NCBI GenBank assembly: GCA_001972305.1
Contig: BDDD01001497.1
Coordinates: 161,211 to 225,210, forward strand
Length of the DNA: 64,000 bases
Reading direction: 5' to 3'
From: Cephalotus follicularis
Taxonomy: Eukaryota > Streptophyta > Magnoliopsida > Oxalidales > Cephalotaceae
Numbering within the stretch: the first letter of the stretch is position 1; each line of letters begins with the position of its first letter. A model generated the notes under the pieces. The model saw nothing but the letters and a program-made list of their open reading frames with translations, was not told the origin of the DNA and searched no databases. This document shows, in pieces, positions 9,703-22,600 of the stretch. The translations under genes and the position numbers were made by a program.

Positions 9703-11312
9703 TGTTAGGTTAGGGGTGTCCCTGTATGCTACGATATGGCTTGTTGGTTGTACATTTACACTCTTGACTAATACAATTCTAAATTCCATTCATATTTCAT
9801 GTGCATATTTATTTATTAGCATGGCTATGTGGCTTATCCCAACCAACCAAAAGGAACAGAATAATTATACATAATTAACTGTATGTCATATACCGCCCTG
9901 TCACATAAAAGGGTTGGATCCGCGCCGAGAGGGCTATGAGAATGAGATCCTTATTCCCTGTGACAAATGTTCCAAGTCATAGGTTCACTTTCTTTGGGCC
10001 ATTAATGAACCGTGAAGACTTGTCACGTTAAGCTTGCTCCCAGGTTAGCAGTGGTGAATGGTAAGCTCGTAGCCATTTGGGTTTATCCCTGAAGCTAAAT
10101 GTGAGGTGTATCCTAGAGAGCGTGACACTAAACTGACCTACCAATAGGAAACTTATTTGGATAGTCAATACCAAATGTCAATAGGATTCCTATGGTCTCG
10201 GTAGTGTATAGTCTATGGTGACTAGTAGGTCTATAGCCTGCGTTATCTCCTTTGACCTAAGCGGCTGGCATGCATTGTGTGGTGATGACTCTGGTTTTTG
10301 CCGTCCCCAGCACTAGCCACGTGCTGGCAAAAGGGTTGTCTTTTGGTTTTGTGGAAACTGCATTGAGATGTATGGGCGAGTGCGCAATAGGGGATCGTCA
10401 CACCCAGGTTGAGGGTGATCGGCTCTATTTGTCTATGTACGTTGTAGACTTAAAAGTCCCGATCATGCATAGGTGGACCGGGAACGAGAGGTTCCCATGG
10501 GAGGTCTACCGATAGTCTCAGTGCAATCATAGATTCATAGTTATCACAACAATACTATGTGTGACATTCATCCAAGGGAAACATGACACATATGCCGATG
10601 ACTGGATAAAGCGACTGGCTACTCGGACCATGATTGATAGACGTGGTAATACACGGATCCGGGGGGTGACTGGCGCTCACACCGGGACTGCTTTGATAGT
10701 CGGTGTACTGTTAGAGTGGTCGTACTAGAAATCAGGATGTTCTAGGAATTTATCATCATACCGGAGAACGACAGGCTTTCGAGTCCTGCCTAACTTTGAA
10801 GCGGTTGATATGTGGTTGGACACATATCATTTAGTGAAAGGACAACATCAGGGAAGATGTTGCTTTGCTAGTGAGTATTTCATTTGATGGATTTAGGTCC
10901 ATTCAATGCAACGATGAAATATTCCATGTGAAGGGTTTTGGAAATAGAAGAGATTGTCTCATCTTTGTCTTAGGCGTCGACCCCATGAAGAGCATGCGTC
11001 GACGCCAAGTCTAGTGGAGTTGCTGGGAGTTAACACGAATAGCCTGCGTTGACGCTGACAAAACCAGTAGCTTTAAAGGTCGATGCCATGGAGAGCATGC
11101 GTCGAAGCCATAACTGGATTGAGCCGCTGGCGTTAATTCTATGGAGAGCATGGCGTTGATGTTTTAAAAACCAGTAGCTTTACGTATCGACGCGAAGACA
11201 AATGAGACAAGGCTCCTGTTTCATCCTATCGTTGGCATTGACACCTAGATAAGTTGAGACGCATGGCATTGACGCCTTGACAGGCTGAAGCGTGGGTTTG
11301 TAGGAGAGAGAA
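9703..11312 (+). repeat. Solo copia LTR Y, first segment
   Basis: Begins TGTTAGGTTAGGGGTGTCCC, a close relative of the Z LTR. It is split by gypsy B at 11313 (TSD GAGAA) and resumes at 22951. It contains a perfect 9-bp hairpin at 10806-10829, conserved with X and Z, and a TCGA-motif cluster at 10973-11276. No coding capacity. Confidence 0.8.
10973..11276 (+). repeat. Palindromic motif cluster, LTR Y
   Basis: Repeats of GCGTCGACGCC and decayed forms (GCGTTGACGC, GGTCGATGCC, GCGTCGAAGCC, GGCATTGACGCC), several preceded by GAGCATG. Offset 1.27-1.57 kb in the LTR. One more copy (GCGTCGACGCC) is at about 23092 after the B insertion. Confidence 0.75.
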
Positions 11313-14300
11313 TGACATGCCCCATTCCCGAGCACACCCGTCCGAGGACGGCCGTGCCAGGTGGAAGGATCCCCCACCTGGATCCCTAACCAAAACCCCA
11401 ACAAACAAAGGCTAACACTAAGGCCAGGGTAGGCGTTAAAAACACGTTGCCGAGGAGAGCCACGCTCCCCAGGCCAAACGCACCTAAGGCATAAAAACAG
11501 GAAATGCTCGAAGAAACACACGGCAGAGAATGGGCAAAGAAGAATGGTAAAACTGTAAATAACCCTTACATAAAACCATTCCCAAAACTCACCGTTTAAC
11601 TAAAGAGGACACACACAGCAACCACTACCCAAACGCACCGTTCCACTAAAGGGACATGCCTGGGGAGGGAGCCAGGGAAGAGAACGTAACACTACGTCTT
11701 GCCTGGGGTCCCGGGCAGGGGATGCCAATACCACCCAACACAACATGATGTAGAACAAGCCAGGCCTGCACCTCCATCCTAAGACATGCCTTCCCCGGAC
11801 GAGCCATCCTCGGGCATGTCCTCATTAGACGACTAACTCCGGACATGTCCTCCCCGGGCATGTCCTCCCCGAGCATGACCCATACAAACAAGGATATGCC
11901 TGGGCACAAGAAAACGACAACGTTTAACGTAAGCTAAGCCTGGGATCAACACAAGGGCCCGGGGACAAATGCCAAGCAAGGGACAACTACCCGAGGTCCC
12001 ACCAACACTCGAATTACACTACGGAGGTGAAATTTCACCCCGGCCCAGTGCCCATGGGATCCACCAGTGCTCACCTACCAAAACATCTTCAGGGACCGAG
12101 CTGGTCCGAGGTCGGGAGGTCGGGCAAAACTAAGGAAAACTGCTTACTCCCACTTAACGCCTAAAGGCATGCCCGGGGACAACACACGGGGACGCCACCA
12201 GACCTCAGCTTAGGGTCAACCAACCCGGGCTGCAAAGTCAACCTAAGGTTTGACTAACCATGAACATAGCCACCGCTCCCCCGGAATCTCAGCAGAGGGG
12301 CCACGCATAAAAGGGCCTGGGGAGAAACACTGAAGTTTCACCAAGTCCAGGGCTGGGGAGACCTGCTCCTCTGCCCAGGGTAAAAACACCCCGAACTCAT
12401 ACGTCGTCCCTGCACGCCCAAACACTTAGCATAAACAGCGCCAGGGCTGCGAAAACAGCTCATAACAACAAAGTATATACAACAAAAGAATTATATACGC
12501 AGTCCCGGGCAAAATGCTAAGGACCCACAACATCCAAAAATCATATACATGTTTACAAAGAAGGTTTTACAAAATATAGACATCAACAAGTCTATACAAA
12601 ACCCCCCAAGAATGTCCTCAAATGCATGAAGGTGCCCGTGGCCTACGAGCCATCCTAAGGTACTGTGTTCGACGTCTACCACTTTCAACACACTGTCCTT
12701 AGTGGATCTCAAGAACCCTGCTACCCCGCTCCCTCTGCACACAAAACTGAGAGGGGATTAGTCCAACTGACTAGTGAGTAAGATCAAGGAATATCCTGGG
12801 CAAACCCACTTCCACCGAGGTGCCAAGAGCCAAGGTGAAACGTGCCCTGCCCCAACAGGGCCAAAGGACAACGCATATCCCCTGCTCAACAAAACAAGGC
12901 AGAGGTGAAAGTATACAAGGATATCAATAAAAAGGAAAACCCGAGTAGACGTCAGAGCTACCAACTCAATGACCAACCTCAAGGAAAGAAGATAAACAAC
13001 AGTTTATATGTCAAAACATGCCAGGGATCCAAGCATCAACAAAAGATCAAATCTAAGGATCAACAATTATCAGGGGGACTACTGGTACTGTATCAATCAC
13101 AAGCACATTCCACACATGCACATGCCCACATCATACTCACACACTTCCATAGCCGGAACCACCTCGGCGAGCACAAATAACAACTCCATTGACGTTCCAT
13201 CAACACGGTCATGGGCTACAAGACTGTACACATCCCTCATATACGCATATAGATACCCACTTCCAGAGTACCGCATGAACATCGGTAGAAGGGCTACGCA
13301 AGCACTCCTTCCCCGACAAACACATGTTGGCGCACCTGACTCCATGAACATCGATCTATGGGCTACGCTAGCCCACCCCCGTCGACAATCACGAGCTCAG
13401 CACTACACCATATGAACATCGATCGAGGAGCTAACTCGTTGGCAATCACATAGCGTTAGTATCATCCAAGTGGCCCGTGAATCACCACTCAGCTCCACCC
13501 ATGACGAGATGACAGAGGAGAAAATCGGCTCAGAGGTAAGTGTATCACCACTTAGACCATCTCATGCCGGCAATCTCATGCCGACAATCTCATGCCCAAG
13601 GACTTCATTATGGCCTGACCAGAGAAGATAGTGGATCCACGGCTGCCCCCACACATCATTCCATCATAGACCAATGAAATGAGCAGATCCAGGTATGGAA
13701 CCCAGGCACAGTCACACCCAACAGTTCATCATAGACAATGGCACTGCTGAATGGAATTGGGATCGAACGCCCACTCGTCCATCAGCCACAACAAGTCTCA
13801 TACGTAACCAAGTAACCAGTAACCAGTACCCAAGGACCAAAACACATGATATCGAATAAAGCATGAATACATAAACAGAGAGGGGAAATAACAAGTTCAA
13901 CCCAGGCATTGAGCCCTCAGCTCGAAAACAACAGTATCACATGTAATATCAACAAGATGACAGGAGAAGAAATCCTAGTCAAAGATAATATCACGGAAGG
14001 GCATATAAACAATAAACTATCAGTTATCCATTGATAGAAAGAAGAACATCCCACTCACTAGTATCAGTAGCTTCCTCAGCTAGCTTCCTTGTTGTACGGA
14101 CTCCGTGCCTAGATCCTCCTTTGGAAGATCAACACACAACAACGCTTAGCTACCATGAACAACATCTCTGAAGCTATGCATGAACCACATACATCCATGA
14201 AAACCAAGGCGAAGCTCTTCTTCAGCCTCAAAGATTGTGTCTGCACCAACCATGCGATGCACCAAAACGTACTGAGGAGGACACTCACCTGCTAGACGCA

Positions 14301-14662
14301 TAGACGAATTGAAGAAAGCCCCAACCTCAAACCGCTATCAAAGCTTCAGAGGAAAGACGAAGAAGAAAGAAGAAAGATGAAAGCTCACTCTCTCAAATGC
14401 TTCTTCAGGCGTGACATGATGGATAAGACGTCTGCTGAAAGCCAACTACTAAGCATCTTAAGCAAGCTTTGTACACTTCCCAACACTAAACAAATATCTC
14501 TTATCTCTTAACCATAACAAACCATTGGGCCTCCACCAAGCCCAAGCCAAACTAACATTATCCAAGAAAGGAACCCAAGCCAACCACAACCAAGGAGAAA
14601 AGAAAAAAAATTTCCCCCAAGCCCAAACATCAATTTACCAAAAATTAATGAGGGTCATTACA
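11313..14662 (-). repeat. 3' LTR of element B (3.35 kb)
   Basis: Plus-strand reading starts TGACATGCCCC and ends GGGTCATTACA, so the LTR reads TGTAATGACC...GGGGCATGTCA. It matches 19611-22945 throughout. Near the LTR 3' end it has a run of GGACATGTCC and CCCGGGCATGTCCT repeats (about 11770-11880). No gene. Confidence 0.93.
13276..13440 (-). repeat. GAACATCGAT-type repeat cluster, left LTR of B
   Basis: Three or four degenerate units of about 70-80 bp containing GAACATCG(A/G)TC and GGGCTACGC(A/T)AGC. The equivalent in the right LTR is at about 21575-21730. Offset 1.22-1.39 kb from the LTR 5' end, where other families have GTCGAC palindromes. Confidence 0.55.
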
Positions 14663-14680
14663 TCCTCTCCCCTTAAGGAA
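14663..14680 (-). other. Polypurine tract of element B
   Basis: Minus-strand TTCCTTAAGGGGAGAGGA directly before the 3' LTR. It follows the conserved AATTTTGAGGACAAAATT-type sequence. Confidence 0.85.
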
Positions 14681-14688
14681 TTTTGTCC

Positions 14689-15147
14689 TCAAAATTCCAG
14701 CTCTGGTCCAGGGAACAAGTAATAGTAACGCTCCCTCATATGGTCCTCACGTTCCCAGGTAGCCTCTCCTGCTACATGGTTTCTCCATAAGATCTTCACC
14801 AAGGGAATGGTCCTGTTCCTCAAAACTTGTTCTCGGCGGTCTAAGATCTTCTCTGGGGCTTCCTCATAAGCCAACACTGGTAAATCCTCTCCGGACAACA
14901 CCACTAGCTTGGTCAACACATGGGAAGGGTCAGCAACATATTTCCTCAGTACAGATACGTGGAACACGTCGGGCACTCTGGCCATCCCCTCGGGCAATGC
15001 CAGACGATAAGCCACTGGTTCGATCCTTCGCACAATCTCAAAGGGACCTATGTACCTTGGGCTAAGCTTCCCACGCTTGCCAAAATGAAAAATCCTCATG
15101 TAAGGTGATACCCTGAGGAAAACCTTGTCACCTACAGAGAATTCCAA
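14689..15147 (-). CDS. Element B integrase C-terminus and chromodomain-like tail
   Basis: 152-residue frame from the SH3-like [16 protein letters not shown] region to the pol C-terminus. The tail has VKILWRNH and EATWERE followed by a MRERYYYLF end. The Met is internal: upstream the same homology continues past a stop (near 15178) into the integrase core, so this is a fragment of one polyprotein. It would help integrase bind DNA or chromatin. Confidence 0.82.
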   Translation of the reverse strand: MEFSVGDKVFLRVSPYMRIFHFGKRGKLSPRYIGPFEIVRRIEPVAYRLALPEGMARVPDVFHVSVLRKYVADPSHVLTKLVVLSGEDLPVLAYEEAPEKILDRREQVLRNRTIPLVKILWRNHVAGEATWEREDHMRERYYYLFPGPELEF

Positions 15148-15909
15148 GTCCTTACGGCGTTTTTCTACGTAGCTCTACTGCCTACTCTGCACCGCATGCA
15201 AACCATCTCGGATCACCTTCACCTTTTCTGTTGCGTCCTATACCAACTCTTGTCCTAACAACTAGCGTTCTCCCACCTCATTCCAACACAAAGGGGTTCG
15301 ACAACGTCTGCCGTACAAAGCCTCATAAGGAGCCATACCAATGCTCGCCTGATAGCTGTTGTTGTAGGCGAACTCGATCAAAGTCAAATGGTCATCCCAA
15401 CTTCCTTGAAAATCCATGACACAGGCTCTCAACAAGTCCTTAAGAATCTGGATAGCACGCTCAGACTGCCCATCGGTCTAAGGGTGGTACGTTGTACTGA
15501 GTCGCAACTCCGTACCCAACGTCCTCTGTAAGCTCCGCCAGAATCTTGATGTGAACCTCGGGTCTCTATCCGAAACTATGCTACTGGGGATCCCATGTAA
15601 CCTGATCACACCGTCCACATACAACCGAGCTAACTTGTCCAAACTGAAGTCCTTCCTTACAGGTATGAAGTGAGAAGATTTGGTCAGACGATCAACAATC
15701 ACCCATATTGCATCATGCTTACTCCTCGTCCGAAGAAAACTAGTGGCAAAGTCCATCGATATGTTGTCTCATTTCCACACTGGAATAGGAAGCGGTTGAA
15801 GAAGACTTAAAGGCTTCTATCACTCAGCCTTCACCTGCTGGCTCGTCAAGCACCTTGCCACGAACCTGGCAATCTCACGCTTCATGCCCCACCACCAAAA
15901 AGACTACCT
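15148..15909 (-). pseudogene. Element B integrase catalytic core, broken
   Basis: The best open piece is 15478-15756 (92 residues). It has MDFATSF (first catalytic Asp), [10 protein letters not shown] and [10 protein letters not shown] (second Asp). The frame stops just before the TDGQSER block that holds the catalytic Glu; that block continues at about 15440-15477. Further homology ([21 protein letters not shown]) follows down to 15178 with more stops. A nonfunctional relic. Confidence 0.8.
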
Positions 15910-16341
15910 TCAGTCATGATACATCTTGGTACTCCTAGGATGCATTGACCAAGGAGAACGATGAGCTTCTTCCAGGATCTCTTGCTTGATCGTTTCGACA
16001 TGTGGTACACATATCCTTTCTCCAAACATCAGAGCACCATCACCCCTGATGTGGAAGTCAGTCCGAGAACCCTCTCTGACTTGTTTCATCAACTTAACCA
16101 ACCTTCAATCCTTCTCTTGCGCTCCCCGGATCTGCTCTTCCCAAACAGACCTCACTCGCAGAGAAGCCAACATCACTCCACTGTCCTCAGCAGACAGCTC
16201 TGCCCTCAAAGATCTCAAATGTTCCAACATCGGCAAGTAAACCATCCGTACATGAACCAAGTAAGAGGAAGACTTCCTGCTAAACGCATCAGCAACCACG
16301 TTGGCCTTACCAGGATGATACTCGATGGTACAATCATAATC
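15910..16341 (-). pseudogene. Element B RNase H end and integrase zinc domain
   Basis: Two open pieces, 16105-16299 and 15910-16101, separated by stops. They carry the end of RNase H (VVADAFSRKS), a linker and the start of the HHCC domain (EEAHRSPWSMHPRSTKMY). Downstream the motif reads CLTS where the family has CLTC, so one zinc ligand is lost. Confidence 0.75.
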
Positions 16342-16818
16342 CTAAATGAGCTCGATCCATCTCCTCTGCCTCATGTTCAAATGTGGTTGAGAAGACAAAT
16401 ACCTCAAACTCTGGTGGTCAGTAAAGATCTGGCAGACCTCACCATACAGATAATGACGCCATATCTTCAAAGCAAACACCACCGCAGCTAACTCCAAGTT
16501 GTGCCTAGGGTAATTGAGCTTATGAACCTTCAACTGCCGAGAAGCATAGGCAATAACCTTCCCTTCTTGCATAAACACACAACCAAGGCTGTGCAAAGAA
16601 CCATCACTGTAAACCACAAAACCAACCCCCGAAGAAGGAAGGGTCAACACCGGAGCTGACGTCAACTTATCCTTCAACATGTGGAAGCTCTTTTCACAGT
16701 CCTCCAACCAAACGAACTTCACATCCTTCCTTGTCATCATCGACAGAGGAGCCGCTATTGCCGAGAATCCCTCCACGAATCTTCGGTAATAGCCAGCAAG
16801 TCCAAGGAAACTACGCAC
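16342..16818 (-). CDS. Element B RT end (connection) and RNase H
   Basis: 158-residue frame. [11 protein letters not shown] marks the RT thumb/connection and [12 protein letters not shown] the RNase H entry, with Trp where A and C have TAG. Then VVYSDGS (catalytic Asp), [25 protein letters not shown] and [10 protein letters not shown]. It ends at a stop just before the DYDCTIEYHPGKAN block, so the domain is cut short. A piece of a larger polyprotein. Confidence 0.85.
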   Translation of the reverse strand: MRSFLGLAGYYRRFVEGFSAIAAPLSMMTRKDVKFVWLEDCEKSFHMLKDKLTSAPVLTLPSSGVGFVVYSDGSLHSLGCVFMQEGKVIAYASRQLKVHKLNYPRHNLELAAVVFALKIWRHYLYGEVCQIFTDHQSLRYLSSQPHLNMRQRRWIELI

Positions 16819-16842
16819 TTCAGCTACGCTCTTGGGTCTTTC

Positions 16843-17907
16843 TCAGGCCAACACAGCTTCAACCTTCCTCGAGTCCACTTCAACACCTTGGCCCAAGATC
16901 ACATGGCCCAAAAACAGCACCTTTTCCAACCAAAACTCACACTTACTGAGCTTAGCATACAACTCATGGTTTCTCAAGGTCTGCAAAACAATCCTCGGGT
17001 GTTCCTCGTGCTCAGCCATGCTCCACGAGTATACCATCACGTCGTCTATGAACACCACCACAAAGGTGTCCAAGAAGGGTTGTAACACTTGATTCATCAA
17101 ATCCATGAAAACGGCCGGTGCATTGGTTAAACCAAACGGCATAACTGAGAACTCATAGAGACCATAACGAGATCTAAAGGCTGTCTTCGGAACATCCTCT
17201 TCCTTCACCTTCAACTGGTGATATCTGGACCGAAGATCTATCTTAGAGAACACACAGGCGTCTTGCAACTGACCAAACATGTCATCGATCCTTGGCAACG
17301 GGTACTTGTTACGCACAGTGACCTTGTTGAGTTGCCTATAGTCGATACACAAGCGCATAGCTCCATCCTTCTTCTTCACAAGCAGGACCGAAGCACCCAA
17401 TGGAGAACTACTAGGTTGGATAAATCCTTTATCCCACAAGTCTTCCAACTGTACCTTTAGCTCTTTCAACTCTACAGGTGCCATACGGTAAGGAGCAAGG
17501 GATATAGGAGCCGCACCAGGGATCAACTCAATCTCAAAGTCTATTTCCCTGTCCGGAGGAGGACCTGGTAACTCGTCGGGGAAGACATCGGGAAACTCAC
17601 AAACCACGGGTATGTCCCTTACCTCTGGCTTAGTCATCTGAGTATCCACCACATCAGCTAAGAATCCATGTGCACCTTTACCCAAAGCCTTACGTGAAAC
17701 CATAGCCGAGATCAACTTTAGAGGTGTCGAGCGCTGCTCGCAAACTAGCTCGATGCCTGACTCATCGGGCAAGCAAAAGGAAACAACCATACGCGAACAA
17801 TTGACCACTGCTCGGTGCCTTACCAGCCAATCCATGCCCAGGATGGCATCAAAGTCCTCAATATTGAAGGGAATAAGGTTGGCAACAAAACTCTGTCCCT
17901 TGATCAC
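16843..17907 (-). CDS. Element B protease end and reverse transcriptase
   Basis: 354-residue frame. Residues 1-30 are the end of the protease (ILGMDWL). RT then runs through [10 protein letters not shown] (about 101-110), [12 protein letters not shown] (184-195), [10 protein letters not shown] (202-211) and the catalytic FIDD (286-289). In the usual LRSGYHQ block Gly is replaced by Arg. The frame ends at TGA where a Trp of the DWPRP-type linker is expected. The Met start is internal; a frameshift and a TAG just upstream (about 17925-17960) separate it from the rest of the protease. Confidence 0.88.
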   Translation of the reverse strand: MIKGQSFVANLIPFNIEDFDAILGMDWLVRHRAVVNCSRMVVSFCLPDESGIELVCEQRSTPLKLISAMVSRKALGKGAHGFLADVVDTQMTKPEVRDIPVVCEFPDVFPDELPGPPPDREIDFEIELIPGAAPISLAPYRMAPVELKELKVQLEDLWDKGFIQPSSSPLGASVLLVKKKDGAMRLCIDYRQLNKVTVRNKYPLPRIDDMFGQLQDACVFSKIDLRSRYHQLKVKEEDVPKTAFRSRYGLYEFSVMPFGLTNAPAVFMDLMNQVLQPFLDTFVVVFIDDVMVYSWSMAEHEEHPRIVLQTLRNHELYAKLSKCEFWLEKVLFLGHVILGQGVEVDSRKVEAVLA

Positions 17908-18436
17908 AACCTCTGTATACTCGTCCTACACGGTAACTTTGGCCCGTAGGAACAGATACATCGATCTCTTCATCCAAGGAACTCAACACTCCACATGCAT
18001 GTATGAAAAATGCATGGGCAACAAAGGATAGAGAGGCTCCTGTGTCAAACAAAACCGTGGCATCCCTGCCGAAGATAAGAGCCTTACCTATAGCCACGTC
18101 CGCGGATCCAAGTGCATCTTCTCTGTTCAGAGCATAGACTCTAGCTGTTGCCGCTAGTCTACCCTGTTGATGACTTCCACCAGCCCTGGATGATCCCACT
18201 TGCGAAGCCATTGATCCACCTCTGGCTCCCGCAGGTTGTCTATTAGAAGCAGCTGATCCAGGTGTCATCGAGGTCTGCTGAACTTGTGGACAATTCATCT
18301 TGATATGCCCAACTTGGCCACACTGGAAACATCCACGGGTATCTGCCTTGCAGTTGCCAAAGTGGAAGCGACCACACTTCTGGCACTTGGGAGGCTGTTG
18401 AGAAACAGATGAACTCGGGTGCCTGCTCTGCTGCAC
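17858..18436 (-). CDS. Element B gag zinc knuckles and protease active site
   Basis: 192-residue frame with two CCHC-type knuckles (C18-C29, spacing CX2CX3HX3C, and C36-C49, spacing CX2CX4HX4C) and the protease active site DTGAS at 131-135. It overlaps the RT frame by 50 bp because of a frameshift in the protease near 17930. Upstream it joins gag across another frameshift. Confidence 0.82.
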   Translation of the reverse strand: MQQSRHPSSSVSQQPPKCQKCGRFHFGNCKADTRGCFQCGQVGHIKMNCPQVQQTSMTPGSAASNRQPAGARGGSMASQVGSSRAGGSHQQGRLAATARVYALNREDALGSADVAIGKALIFGRDATVLFDTGASLSFVAHAFFIHACGVLSSLDEEIDVSVPTGQSYRVGRVYRGCDQGTEFCCQPYSLQY

Positions 18437-18605
18437 ACTACTGGCTGTAGGAGGACTCGTCTGCTGCGAAGAAAACGTCCCCTGCCCATCAGACTTGGCC
18501 TGTCCCCGGTTTCCACCGTTAGCTTGCTTGCTAGGGAACCGTTTCCTTCATTTCCCTTGTCCTCGGGAGGAACCTTCCCCTTGAGCAGCCTGCTGTCCAT
18601 CTCTC

Positions 18606-19481
18606 TTATGTCCCTTTTGGCAGATTCCACCAACTGGGCCTCTGCTCTATAATACTTTGCTCAACCCTTTTGGCAGATTCCACCAAATCTCCAAAGATAG
18701 TCCAGTTGGTTGCTGCCACAGTATGTCTCACCTCAGGATCCAACCCGTCCAAGAATTTCCCACACCTCTCCTCTTGGTCTGCAACCAAAGACAGAGCAAA
18801 ATGAGACAACTCCATAAAGAGGTATTCATACTGGGTCAAAGTCATATTCCCCTGACGCAAATGCAGAAACTCTCTCCTCTTCTCCTTCACGAAGGTAGCC
18901 GGGAAAAAGTACTGACAAAACTCTCGCTTGAAAACATCCCAAGTGATCATAGCAACATCGGTATGCCTACGTTGGAGAGCTTCCCACCATCGAAGAGCAT
19001 TCTTCCTTACCAAGAAGACGGCAAGTCCAACGCGTGAGTCATCGGAAACTCCCATATGTACAAAGATCATCTCAAGATGATTGAACCATGCCTCTGCATC
19101 CGCTGGATCATCCGTTCCCTCAAAGGTTGCAGCGCCTAAACATTGCAAACGTTCAACCGATAAAGCTTGAGGTTGAGAACCACTCAAAGATTGTGCTATC
19201 ATCGTAGCAAACTGCATCCACTCCGCTTGACCACGAGTACCAATAGGAGGAGGTACCTGCAGTGCTGACTGCGCTGCCGGGACCTCAGCTGCCACAGCCG
19301 ATATGGTCTCTTGTCCAACCATCCCAGGGTTAACTTGCACACCAGGTCTAACAGGAGGCAGTTCTTGATCCACATGTGGTGGGGAGGTCTCTCTTCCTCT
19401 ACCCTGACCACATTCTCTGGCTGAGGAAACCCTTTGTCCCCTACCCAAGCCATGTCCTCGAGTCTGACGCGGAGGCACCAT
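18606..19481 (-). CDS. Element B gag polyprotein, N-terminal part
   Basis: 291 residues from the likely gag start, about 110 bp downstream of the PBS on the minus strand. An Arg/Gly-rich N-terminus is followed by the retrotransposon gag core: AEAWFNHLEMIF at about 129-140, RWWEAL at 164-169, then FKREFCQYFFP and EFLHLRQG. The end is artificial: a 22-bp direct repeat 53 bp apart (plus-strand CCCTTTTGGCAGATTCCACC at 18612 and 18665) shows a 53-bp duplication that shifts the frame. Confidence 0.85.
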   Translation of the reverse strand: MVPPRQTRGHGLGRGQRVSSARECGQGRGRETSPPHVDQELPPVRPGVQVNPGMVGQETISAVAAEVPAAQSALQVPPPIGTRGQAEWMQFATMIAQSLSGSQPQALSVERLQCLGAATFEGTDDPADAEAWFNHLEMIFVHMGVSDDSRVGLAVFLVRKNALRWWEALQRRHTDVAMITWDVFKREFCQYFFPATFVKEKRREFLHLRQGNMTLTQYEYLFMELSHFALSLVADQEERCGKFLDGLDPEVRHTVAATNWTIFGDLVESAKRVEQSIIEQRPSWWNLPKGT

Positions 19482-19590
19482 CTACCTTAACATGCAAGGT
19501 TAGGGCATTAGTAACATGTATACTACATGAAATGCATGCAATGCATACCCCCCAAAAGTCTCCAAAGAAAACACAAGGAAACTAAACCGG

Positions 19591-19604
19591 TCTCTCTGAT
19601 ACCA
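19591..19604 (-). other. Primer-binding site of element B
   Basis: Minus-strand TGGTATCAGAGAGA, 6 bp inside the 5' LTR. It matches the initiator-Met tRNA-type PBS used by the other gypsy elements here. Confidence 0.85.
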
Positions 19605-19610
19605 AAAAGC

Positions 19611-22600
19611 TGACACGCCCCGTTCCCGAGCACCCCCGCCCGAGGACAGCCATGCCAGGTGGAAGGATCCCCCACCTGGATCCCTAACCAAAACCCCAAC
19701 AAACAAAGGCTAACACTAAGGCCAGGGCAGACGTTAAAAACACGTTGCCGAGGAGAGCCACGCTCCCCAGGCCAAACGCACCTAAGGCATAAAAACAAGA
19801 AATGCCAGAAGAAACACACGGTAGAGAAGGGGCAAAGAAGGAATGGCAAAACTGTAAATAACCCTTACATAAAACCATTCCCAAAACTCACCGTTTAACT
19901 AAAGGGGACACACACAGCAACCACTGCCCAAACACACCGTTCCACTAAAGGGACATGCCTGGGGAGGGAGCCAGGGCAGAGAACGTAACACTGCGTCTTG
20001 CCTGGCGTCTCGGGCAAGGGATACCAACAGCACCCAACACAACATGACGTAGAACAAGCCAGGCCTGCACCTCTATCCTAAGACATGCCTTCCCGGGACG
20101 AGCCATCCTCGGTCATATTCTCATTAGACGACTAACTCCGGACATGTCCTCCCCGGGCATGTCCTCCTCAAGCATGACCCATACTAACAAGGATATGCCT
20201 GGGCACAAGAAAACGACAACGTTTAACGTAAGCTAAGCCTGGGATTAACACAAGGGCCCAGGGACAAACGCCAAGAAAGGGACAACTACCCGAGGTCCCA
20301 CCAATACTCGAATTACACTACGGAGGCGAAATCTCACCCCGACCCAGCACCCATGGGATCCACCAGGGTTCACCCATCAAAACATCTTCAGGGACCGAGC
20401 TGGTCCGAGGTCGGGAGGTCGGGCAAAACTAAGGAAAACTGCTTACTCCCACATAACGCCTACGGGCATGCCCCAGGACAACACCCGGGGACCCCACCAG
20501 ACCTCAGCTTAGGGTCAACCAACCCGGGCTACGGAGTCAACCTAAGGTTTGACTAACCATGAACATAGCCACCCCTCCCCCGACATCTCAGCAGAGGTGC
20601 CACGCACAAAAATGCCCGGGGAGAAACACTGAAGTTTTCCCAAGGCCAGGGCTGGGGAGACCTGCTCCTTTGCCCAGGGTCAAACAACCTTCGAACTCAT
20701 ACGTCGTCCCTACACGCCCAAATACTTAGCAAAAATAGCGTCAGGGCTGGGAAAATAGCTCATAACAACAAAGTATATAAAACATGTGAATTATATACGC
20801 GGTCCCGGGCAAAATGCTAAGGACAAACAACATCCAAAAATCATATACATGTTTACAAAGAAGTTTTTACAAAATATAGGCATCAACAAGTCTATACAAA
20901 AACACCAAGAATGTCCCCAAATGCATGCAGGTGCCCGTGGCCTAGGAGCCATCCTAAGGTGTTGCGTCCGGCGTCAACCGCTTTCAACACGCTGTCCTTA
21001 GTGGATCTCAAGAACCCTGCTGTCCCGCTCCCTCTGCACACGAAACTGAGAGGGGATTAGTCCAACTGACTAGTGAGTAAGATCAAGGAATATCCTAGGC
21101 AAACCCACTTCCATCGGGGTGCCAAGAGCCAAGGTGAAACATGCCCTACCCCAACTGGGCCAAAGGACAACCCATATCCCCTGCTCACCAAAACAAGGCA
21201 GCGGTGAAAATAAACAAGGATATCAATAAAAAGGAAAACCCGAGGAGACGTCAGAGCTACCAACTCAATGTCCGACCTCAAGGAAAGAAGATAAACAACA
21301 GTTTAAATGTCAGAACATGCCAGGGATCCAAGGATCAATAAAAGATCAACTCTAAGGATCAACAATTATCAAGGGGACTACTGGTACTGTATCAATCACA
21401 AGAACATTCCACACACGCACATGCACACATCATACTCTCACACTTCCATAGCCGGACCACCTCGGCGAGCACAAATAACAACTTCGTCGACGTTGCATCA
21501 ACACGGTAATGGGCTACAGGACGGTACACATCCCTCATATACGCATATAGATACCCACTTCCAGTGTACCGCATGAAAATCGGTAGAAGGGCTACTCAAG
21601 CAATCCTTCCCCGGCAATCACACGTTGGCGCACCTTACTCCATTAACATCGATCGAGGGGCTACGCAAGCCCACCCCCGTCGGCAATCACGAGCTCAGCA
21701 CTACACCATATGAACATCGATTGAGGAGCTAACTCGTAGGCAATCACATAGCGTTATTATCATCCAAGGGGCTCGTGAATCACCACTCAGCTCCACCCTT
21801 GACGAGATGATAGAGGAGAACATCGGCTCAGAGGTAAGTGTATCACCACTTAGACGATCTCGTGCCAGTAATCTCATGCCCAAGGACTCCATTATGGCCT
21901 GACCAGAGAAGATAGCGGATCCATGACTGCCCCCACACATCATTCCATCATAGACCAATGAAATGAGCAGATCCGGGTATGGAACCCAGGCACAGTCGCA
22001 CCCAACAGTTCATCATAGACAATGGCACTGCTGAATGGAATTGGGATCAAACGCCCACTCCCCCATCAGCCACAACAAGTCTCATACATAACAAATTAGC
22101 CAATAATCAGCACCCAAGGACAACAACACATGATATCAAATAAAGCATGAATACTTAAACAGAAAGGGGAAACAACAAGTTCAACCCATGCATTGAGCCC
22201 TCAGCTCAAAAACAACAGTATTCACATGCAATATCAACAAGATGACAGGAGAAGAAATCCTAGTCACGATAATTTCATGGAAGGGCATATAAACAATAAA
22301 CTCTCAGTTATCAATTGATAGAAAGAAGAACATCCCACTCACTAGTATCAGTAGCTTCCTCAACTAGCTTCCTTGTTGTGCAGACTTCGTGCCTAGATCC
22401 TCCTCTGCAAGATCAACACACAACAACGCTTAGCTACCATGAAAAACATCTCTGAAGCTATGCATGAACCACATACATCCATGAAAACCAAGGCGAAGCT
22501 CTTCCTCAACGTCAAAGATTGTCCCTGCACCAACATGCGACGCACCAAAACGTACTGAGGAGGACACTCACCTGCTAGACGCGTAGACTGGTGGAAGAAA

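Noticed and set aside
11646-11909. 87-codon minus-strand ORF in LTR B
   Set aside because: It reads through GGACATGTCC-type repeats, giving a low-complexity peptide; the other B LTR does not keep it.
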